In this document: one piece after another, positions 57,495 to 64,000 of the stretch
Position numbering within the stretch: the first letter of the stretch is position 1
Layout: every line of letters starts with the position of its first letter
Assembly: GCF_020283565.1 (NCBI RefSeq)
Contig: NC_060059.1
Span: 33,654,838 to 33,718,837, forward strand
Length of the DNA: 64,000 nucleotides
Direction: 5' to 3'
From: Trifolium pratense
Lineage: Eukaryota > Streptophyta > Magnoliopsida > Fabales > Fabaceae
Translations under genes and position numbers: made by a program
Notes under the pieces: model-generated
Seen by the model: the letters and a program-made list of their open reading frames with translations, nothing else
What the model was told of the DNA's origin: nothing
Database searches by the model: none

Positions 57495-58690
57495 TTTTAA
57501 CAACAATTTTTTTTATTATTATTAATGAGATGATGATACAGAGTACAAGTGGTACTAAATTCCCAAAAACTAACTCAAGTACAAATAGTACCGTAAGCAC
57601 CCAAACCCCGACATCAACCAAAATTAGTTAAGCAAGCAACAGATCGGGTGTAAGAACCATTCATAAAGCGTACACGGTGTGCCCAAATTATTTGCTGAGA
57701 ACCACCGCCAAGAAAGGATTTTAATAAGATCGGCTACTTCTAGCACCGAAGCTTGCTTATCAACAATTATAATATCATTATTTACCTTCCAAATAGCCCA
57801 AACCGTCGAATGCCACAAAAGCAAAAGTCCTTTACCACCTTTTTGGTTTTATTAATAGAGCAAACACTTTGGAGAAATACTAACAAATTCGCCAGAAGAA
57901 TAAACATCACATCAAACCATTTAAAAGTTTCATACCAAATCGCCCCGGTGAAAGAGCATTTAGCAAAAAGGTGTTCTTCCGTTTTGATAGCTTTCTGCAC
58001 CACCCACACACCGGATCCAATTCCTCCAAAAAAAAAACCCTCTTATACTCAAATTTAGGCATGGCAATGGGGCGGGGCGGCGGGGACGGGTTTTGCCCTC
58101 CCCAAACCCAAACCCATAAAGTTCGGGTTTCCCCAAACCCATCCCAAATTCGAGCGGGGATAAAAATGATAACCCCAAACCCATACCCGACGGGGATCGG
58201 GTATCCCCATTACACCTCTTTCCACATGAATTTAGATTATATTTTAGTATTTTTTTATTAAAAAGAAAGTTAAATATTCAAAATTATTTTCTCTCAACAA
58301 TATTTTTTTAAATAAAGAAAAAAAAAATAAAGAAAATGGTTTGTTTAATACTCAAATTAAAATAAAAAATAAATATATGAACGTAATTTAAGAGATTGTT
58401 TAAGCGTTTCTAATTTAAAGGAGGTGAAATCTAATTTTTAGTATAAGCGGGGCGGGTTCGGGGACGGGTTCGGGGTGGGTATCAATGTACCCATTACCCG
58501 CCCCAAACCCATCTTTTGAAATCGGGGAAAATCCAAACCCGAACCAAAACTCAGTCAACTCGGGTTTTCCCCGTCAAAACGGGTATGGTTTGGGTGGATA
58601 CCCGCGGGTATGAGTTTTATTGCCATGCCTACTCAAATTCTGCTTGGTTGGAAGATAACCACGAAGCAATTGCCAAGAGAAGGTAATTCT
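57495..58690 (-). mobile_element. LINE 3'-end remnant split by a MITE
   Basis: Two parts, 57495-58055 and 58632-58690. On the minus strand the translation resembles the zf-RVT tail of plant LINEs: N-L-S-I-R-G, C-x-x-x, E-E-H-L-F-A-K-C, then V-W-A-I-W-K-V-N-N-D and S-W-R-W-F. It ends with a 3' UTR and an A-run (57506-57513 as T on plus). Frame breaks are present. The N-L-S-I-R-G motif spans the site of the MITE insertion. Confidence 0.75.
58056..58631. mobile_element. hAT-type MITE nested in the LINE remnant
   Basis: 576 bases starting TAGGCATGGCAAT and ending ATTGCCATGCCTA, with the 8-base duplication CTCAAATT at 58048-58055 and 58632-58639. The arms are rich in GGGGCGGG, GGGTATCCCC and CCCGAACC words, the centre is AT-rich. 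Non-coding. Confidence 0.88.
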
Positions 58691-59125
58691 TAAATATCAG
58701 ATTCTGGTGAATTGAGATGTAATTCTACTGTTTTCCAACATCCATCCCTATTCTAATTTTATTAAATTTTTCCTCCTCAATATTTTTGTTGTTTCCAAGA
58801 TGGGACGTTCTACTGTCAAATTTTTTGCCATTGAGTATTTCAGGCATTTTATTGTATTAATACTTTGTACTCTTTTGCTATACTTTGTGCACATATTGTA
58901 CCAAAGTACTAGTATTTTTTTTTAAAATATATTTTAGTTCTTTGATTACTTAAAAAAAATTACACCTCAAAATGATCTAATTCAAACAATATGTCCTTGT
59001 TACTGAACTTGTCACCACTCTGCCGGCTTGGCCGTTTTTATGATTCCTTTTTGTTACCATACTCTTATAATTATGCATGCAAATTTTTTATTCCACCTTG
59101 TATTTATTTATTTAATTATATATTT
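58691..59125. other. Intergenic upstream of b561 gene 2
   Basis: AT-rich. No gene or named regulatory site besides the TATA candidate. Confidence 0.4.
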
Positions 59126-59134
59126 ATATATATA
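59126..59134 (+). promoter_or_regulatory. Candidate TATA box of b561 gene 2
   Basis: TATATATAG, about 85 bases before the ATG; at the end of a longer AT-rich run, so position is approximate. Confidence 0.45.
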
Positions 59135-59214
59135 GAACCATTCTAGGGATATCTGAATTTCTTAGATCCATTTGCATTCAAATAATTATCAACAAAGTCT
59201 CTAATTGAGCAACA

Positions 59215-61443
59215 ATGCCTCGTGGATTTCAAATTAAAGCAACTTCAGTTACTATATTTACACATTTGTTATTCATAGCAATAACAACACTTGTGTTAGT
59301 TTGGTTGTTCCATTTCCGTGAAGGTGTTGCTTTCAATTCTACGACCAATAAAATCAAGATTTTTAATGTGAGTTCTACAAATTATTTAATTGATTATGTA
59401 TTTAGTGTGAATTGTGAAATTAATTTGACTATATAGCATATGTTATGTATACTTATATTTTATTTTTGGTATATGCAGCTTCATCCACTTCTTATGGTAC
59501 TTGGGTTTATCTTAGTAGGTGGAGAAGGTAATTCAATAAGCAGAGCTCTAATTATGTTGACTTGTAACTAAATCTTTAAGAGTGTTTTATTTTTAATGAA
59601 AAAATAAATTATAAGCACAAAATAAAATAATATAAGGAGTACTTAAATCCATACAACATACTGAAAAAAAAGAAATAAAAAGAAAACAGCGAAAAAGAAT
59701 GAGGATAAAGAAGAAACATTAAACAAAACCTAGTAGAGTATCTTTCAACCAGGCAAAACCCCAACGATTAGAGGTAGGCGGATAAACGAGAGCAAAATGA
59801 ATCTAACCACCGATTTGTCCTCCCGCACATACCGATCTGTCGTGATCAACACCACAATCCACTATCAGCATAAACACAAAACATGTTCCACCATCCGCTC
59901 GTAGTAAGTATAGGAATAACCATAAATCTTACCTAAAAACCACTTCCACGAGAGAATTTTATCCAATCCACCAATTGCTCACTAGTCACCAGCTTACCAG
60001 AAAAAATAGATTCATTTCGAGTCTTTCAAATGAACCACACAACTGGATGTGAAACTATAAACTATAGCTAAACATGAAAATGCTTAGTTAACATTCTCAA
60101 ATTTTCACAATTCTAAAGGTGTCACAATTTGAAATTAATTAGTTACTCTTATAATTTGTAATACAAAGATATTTGAAGATTTAATTCATATATTAATTAT
60201 TATAGTAATTGTTAGATCATTAAAAATATTAAATTTTAATCATAACTATTTTTAAAGTCTATAGTATGATTAGTTGTGATTGGTTGAGTGTATCAAATTA
60301 ATTAATTGACACATGATATTATGCAACAGCTATTGTGGCATTCAAGTCCATCCCTGGAAAAAGAAGTTCAGCAAAAGTGTTTCATCTTTTACTTCATCTA
60401 ATAGCTCTAACATCAGGAGTTTTAGGAATTATTGTAATTTTCAAATTTAAAAAAGAAGTAGGTCTTCCTAATATGTTTACATTGCACTCTTGGTTAGGCA
60501 TCTCAGCAATCTCTGCATTTGGTTTGCAGGTAATTCAATTTTATATATGTTTCATTCTCTCTTATAGTTCAAGATTAAAGGCATTCAAAATAAAAATAAT
60601 TATGTGTTGGTAAATGAATTAGTTGTAGACAGAGTAACTCTGTTTATTATTTTTATTGCATTATTCTGATATTTTTTGGATTAAAATCTTTGGCTAAATT
60701 GCACTTTTGACCCCGTAACTTTCACAAACTTGCGATTTTGGTCTATAACTTTCATAATAACACTTTTGGTCCCCTAACTTTATCCATTTTGCATAAGGTT
60801 GACCTCCCATTTATTTTGACCAAGTCAATGCACACGTGAGCAATGACTCAGATGTCACAGCAACATGTCATATGAGTCAATGTCCACGTGTGTGTTGACT
60901 TGCTGACGTGGCATGTTGCATGTGCGTTGACTTGGTCAAAATCAGTTGGGGATCGACCTTTTGCAAAAGGGGTTAAAGTGTTTTTTTGACAAGCAAAAAG
61001 TGTTAAAGTTAAGAGATCAAAAGTGATATTATGAAAGTTAACCACAAGTTTTTTAAAGTTACAAGGCCTAAACTGCAATTTAGCCAAATTTGTAAAGACT
61101 ACATTTAAAATAGTAAATTCACCGGAATCAAATATATGTTGTTGAAATTAAGCTAAGATCTATATCTTGTTTTATTTTTCAGTATATATTGGGCTTCTTT
61201 GCTTACTTCTTCCCAGGAGCAGAAACATCTACAAGAGCTACACTTTTGCCATGGCACAAGTTTATAGGAATAGTCATCTTTTTGCTTGCAGTAGCTACAG
61301 CTGAAACTGGTTTGATTCAATATTTTGATTTTTATCAACTCTTCAGAAACCAAGAATCTCTAATAGTGAATTTCACTGGTCTATTGCTCTTTCTGTTTTC
61401 TGTCTTTGTTGGTCTCTCTGTCATTCTCCCAAGAAATTACTGA
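59215..61443 (+). CDS. Cytochrome b561, gene 2
   Basis: Four exons, 59215-59367, 59479-59527, 60330-60529 and 61183-61443, encode 220 residues. Exons 2 and 3 have exactly the same lengths (49 and 200 bases) and phases as in the gene at 47614, showing common origin by duplication. The four heme-binding histidine candidates are at H53 (L-H-P-L), H90 (L-H-L), H120 (L-H-S-W) and H159 (P-W-H-K), each seven residues later than in gene 1. Hydrophobic segments match the six-helix fold. The two proteins differ at many positions (for example Y135-I-L-G-F against W-L-I-G-L), so the duplication is not recent. Introns 2 and 3 contain a LINE remnant and a MITE. Role: electron transfer from ascorbate across a membrane, inferred from family. 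Confidence 0.94.
59610..60056 (-). mobile_element. LINE 3'-end remnant in intron 2 of b561 gene 2
   Basis: On the minus strand W-F-I-stop-K-T-R-N-E-S-I-F-S-G-K and E-Q-L-V-D-W-I-K-F-S match the LINE C-terminal tail (normally W-x-I-W-K-x-R-N-x-x-x-F), with stops. Opposite in orientation to the gene. Confidence 0.65.
60689..61088. mobile_element. MITE-like element in intron 3 of b561 gene 2
   Basis: 400 bases with perfect 15-base terminal inverted repeats TTTGGCTAAATTGCA (60689-60703 and 61074-61088). The arms contain repeated ACTTTTGGTC / TAACTTTCAT phrases and the centre repeated GTTGACTTG / CACGTG words. No coding; no clear target duplication. Confidence 0.75.
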
Positions 61444-61799
61444 TAAAATTCACTTATACACTGTTTTTTATCTGTATTTTATGTTACATAGAAAATTATT
61501 CTTCAACATTAAAATTTTTATTGTTAAATACAATGTTGTTAATTTTTTTGTTTTTGTTTTTCTTTGAGATACAATGTTCTCTAAAATACAATGTTATGTA
61601 CACATACGGTGTCACATATGATATCTGTATTTTTATGTTTATGTTTATGTAACACAAATGTATGTGATATCGTAGTCGTGCTATATGATTGTTAGATTAT
61701 TTCAACTTTCTTTTACTTGATAAAATTTTTTTAAAAAAAAAAAGTATAATTTTTTGAATATTATTCGAAAGTAGTTTGAGTATAATCACAAAACTGTTT
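61444..61799. other. 3' flank of b561 gene 2
   Basis: AT-rich 3' UTR and flank; nothing else recognised. Confidence 0.4.
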
Positions 61800-61996
61800 A
61801 AAATTAAATCTCGCTCGAGCTGATCAATGAATATCTATCATTCTCAACTTGCAAGTAAGTTGATTGAAACTTTGGTAAGTCTTTTGTTAACACATCTTTC
61901 AATTGATGCCCAGAAGGAATTTATGTTATAGTTATCAATCCACTATCTAGCTTATTTTTTATGAAATGTCGGTCTATCTCAATATGTTATGCAATT
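61800..61996 (-). pseudogene. Copia RNase H C-terminal remnant
   Basis: On the minus strand: H-I-E-I-D-R-H-F-I-K, K-L-D-S-G-L-I, P-S-G-H-Q-L-K-D-V-L-T-K and L-P-K-F. This is the end of a Ty1/copia polyprotein, with stop codons replacing two expected residues. Compare H-I-E-I-D-C-H in the intact copia element at 17676. No LTRs detected. Confidence 0.8.
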
Positions 61997-63053
61997 CCTT
62001 CCCTTTTCGATCTTCGCTTCTACCGAAAATCTTCCTTACGCAAGGTTTCATTGAATTGGCAAATTGGCAATCCTTAATTAGCACATAACAGAAAAACTTC
62101 ATTAACAAAAGCAAAACATTTCAGAATCATTTCCACATCCAATTCAATGAAACTGCATTTTAGAACTCCCTGAAGAATCTTTCAAGCTGGGATCAGGTTC
62201 CTCTTGGTGCCTTACGCAACGTGACACCAATGCGAACAAACATCAGCATCTCCGTTTTTTGTCAAAGAAATTATTGGATTGGACCTTCACTCAAATTGCA
62301 TCAGCATAATTGAAAGCAAGGTTTATGATGAGGTAGGTTCTTATAGAAGTCAAATTAGGAATTTATTATGTAAGTTACAATTGAGCATGATGCTTTGCTA
62401 GCACAAACGTCACTGCACACGTAGGCACCATGTTGTATCTTTGTCAGATGCAAATGTTGCAGACTTGCAGTGACGTGAGTGCTAGCGTGACACTTAATGT
62501 CATACGTCAACATGATTAACTACTGATAGAAGGACTAACTTAGTCAACGTTATCCAATGCCACGGACCATTTTGGAATATCTATAAAGCAAAGGACTAGA
62601 TTGAACCAAGCGTCAAAAGCGAGGAACCATTTTCGATATTTACTCGTTCAAAATGTAAATGACATTAGGAATTCAAACTTGATTATTTCGCAACATACTT
62701 ATCATGTCAAAAATACAGAACTTTCATGTCTCTATTTCACATTCATGTACAGAAATTCAACCAAAATCATACAAGGCGCTTTAGCAACGAACATTCATGT
62801 TCAGAGAAATTCAACCGAAACCATACAAGGCGCTTTAGCAACGACATGAATAATGAAGCAAAAAACAAACTATCATTTCTGAAAATTTCAGAAACATCTA
62901 AACAGGTCACTAGAAATAAACATCTCAGTCTCACTGTACAATCCATGCACAGTTAATTAGTAATTTCATGTTCAAAAACAATGAACATGAGATATATTAG
63001 TTTTTTATTGCCACAAAAAACTAATATTAGACTTTAAATAAAATACAAAAATC
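61997..63053. other. Intergenic before the zinc-finger gene
   Basis: No gene recognised. A tandem duplication lies at 62739-62844. The final ~100 bases should be the 3' UTR of the zinc-finger gene. Confidence 0.45.
62739..62844. repeat. Tandem repeat, 52/54-base unit, two copies
   Basis: 62739-62790 and 62791-62844 both run from ACATTCATGT to TTTAGCAACGA and share AAATTCAACC, CATACAAGGCGC; differences are one 2-base indel and a few substitutions. Confidence 0.85.
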
Positions 63054-63803
63054 TTAAAGCCTCAGAGTGAGATCAGGAGCTGTAGATTTTTGTTGAGGAG
63101 GTTCTGTTGCTACAACAAAATTAGTATTCAAATTTGGATTATGAACATGAACACTTTGATCTATCTGCCTGAAACTTCCAGGCCAAAATATACCAACATC
63201 ATCATTATGCATAAACATCGGAGCTCCTCCGAAACAATCTTTCTCGAATTTTGCCGTGGCTCTCATTTCATGAGCCCTCATTGACAACGAAGACGATGGC
63301 ATGTATTGTTGGTGCATTGCAGAATGAGCTTGAATACCAAGAGAATGAAAAGAAGAAGAACCATGAAGAGGTAAAGAAGCTAAGCTCGTATACCTTTCGG
63401 TGAACATTCCAATTCGCATAGCGCGTTTTGCCATTGTCCTCTCTCGTTTATGAGCATTCTGATGTCCACCTAATGCTTGTGAGCTAAAGAATTTCCTCTT
63501 ACAATAATTACAAGAGAAAACTCTATGAACCGGTGTCGCTGAAGTAGTAGTATTATGAGCATGATCAGCTCCTACTACTTCACTGTTAGTGTCACTTGTT
63601 TCCTTCAAATCTTCATCGCTCGGATCAAAGTTAAGAGTCAAGTCGAGGGAAATAGAACTTAGATTAATGTCAGGCTTAGTGAGATTTGTAAGACATGAAG
63701 AAGTGGTTGCACTGTCTTTTGTAAGATCATTGGAACCTACTTGACTGCTAACTTCTAAACTGTTTTCAGCTTCAAGGTTCAAATTCGGAGTCATCATCAT
63801 CAT
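63054..63803 (-). CDS. Single-C2H2 zinc-finger transcriptional repressor (ZFP4-like)
   Basis: An intronless coding region of 249 residues. A single C2H2 finger C98-x2-C101-x12-H114-x3-H118 contains the plant-specific Q-A-L-G-G-H core that recognises DNA. Two EAR-type repression motifs flank it: L-D-L-T-L at about 53-57 and D-L-T-L-R-L at the very C terminus (244-249). EAR motifs recruit TOPLESS-type co-repressors. The layout (acidic N terminus, one finger, C-terminal EAR) matches the Arabidopsis ZFP1/ZFP4-like group, nuclear regulators linked to development and ABA response; the exact ortholog is not assigned. The ATG at 63803 was chosen because the frame's upstream codons to 63827 begin with TTG and include a TACTAG that could be an intron acceptor in the leader. 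Confidence 0.93.
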   Translation of the reverse strand: MMMMTPNLNLEAENSLEVSSQVGSNDLTKDSATTSSCLTNLTKPDINLSSISLDLTLNFDPSDEDLKETSDTNSEVVGADHAHNTTTSATPVHRVFSCNYCKRKFFSSQALGGHQNAHKRERTMAKRAMRIGMFTERYTSLASLPLHGSSSFHSLGIQAHSAMHQQYMPSSSLSMRAHEMRATAKFEKDCFGGAPMFMHNDDVGIFWPGSFRQIDQSVHVHNPNLNTNFVVATEPPQQKSTAPDLTLRL

Positions 63804-64000
63804 GGATCTGCTAATCCTAGTAAGCAATTGAATTAGAGCAAATAATCACCTGCATTAATGATTAAGTACATTATTTTCAATGACAATCACAAATGTTTGT
63901 GTAAAATCTAGCATTACAACCTTTCATCAATCAAAAGTTTGGGAGTTATCCTTCCCAAAACATGAATCTTAAGTCCTAAGGAAGATAAGTGCTAGAACAT
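63804..64000. other. Upstream region of the zinc-finger gene
   Basis: Probable 5' UTR and promoter, cut by the window end. CAATTGCTTACTAG just before the ATG on the coding strand could be the end of a leader intron. Confidence 0.35.

Noticed and set aside
1..64000. CRISPR array, operon or bacterial-type defence system
   Set aside because: No regularly spaced repeats; gene structures are eukaryotic throughout.

Overview
This is a window of plant nuclear DNA: AT-rich, with intron-containing genes (GT-AG introns), chloroplast-targeted and cell-wall enzymes, and many transposable elements. A two-exon gene for a four-cysteine nodule-specific cysteine-rich (NCR) peptide at 1149-1446 points to a legume of the inverted-repeat-lacking clade, most likely Medicago or a close relative. 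That assignment is inferred from gene content, not from an alignment.

Nine protein-coding host genes can be modelled to complete reading frames. They are: an NCR peptide (1149-1446, -); an ALKBH10-type RNA demethylase of the AlkB family with eight coding exons (6579-13371, -); plastid anthranilate synthase beta subunit with eight exons (25234-28437, +); a group III xyloglucan endotransglucosylase/hydrolase with four exons (31704-34595, -); an intronless adenylate isopentenyltransferase for cytokinin synthesis (44593-45447, -); two paralogous cytochrome b561 genes with identical intron phases (47614-49406 and 59215-61443, +); a two-exon BAHD acyltransferase (54850-56463, -); and a single-C2H2 zinc-finger repressor with EAR motifs (63054-63803, -). 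Apart from the b561 pair they do not form a pathway cluster.

The space between and inside the genes is full of mobile DNA. A 4.8-kb Ty1/copia element (17481-22276) has LTRs that read identical and a 5-bp target-site duplication, but a stop codon interrupts gag at codon 3. A 5'-truncated LINE with an open 860-codon frame (50745-53510) sits in an A-rich tract that looks like an older LINE tail. A shorter LINE 3' end (16476-17097) is bounded by 18-bp target-site duplications. There are two hAT-type MITEs with 8-bp duplications (one nested in a LINE remnant), a Mutator-type MITE with 9-bp duplications, three tRNA-like SINEs with clear target-site duplications, several degenerate SINE-like copies, and other fold-back elements.

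I found no evidence for a wholly new biological system. The most notable points are the NCR gene, the young but apparently gag-defective copia copy, the XTH stop codon lying inside a MITE terminal repeat, the nested insertions, and the transposon-loaded introns of the second b561 gene.
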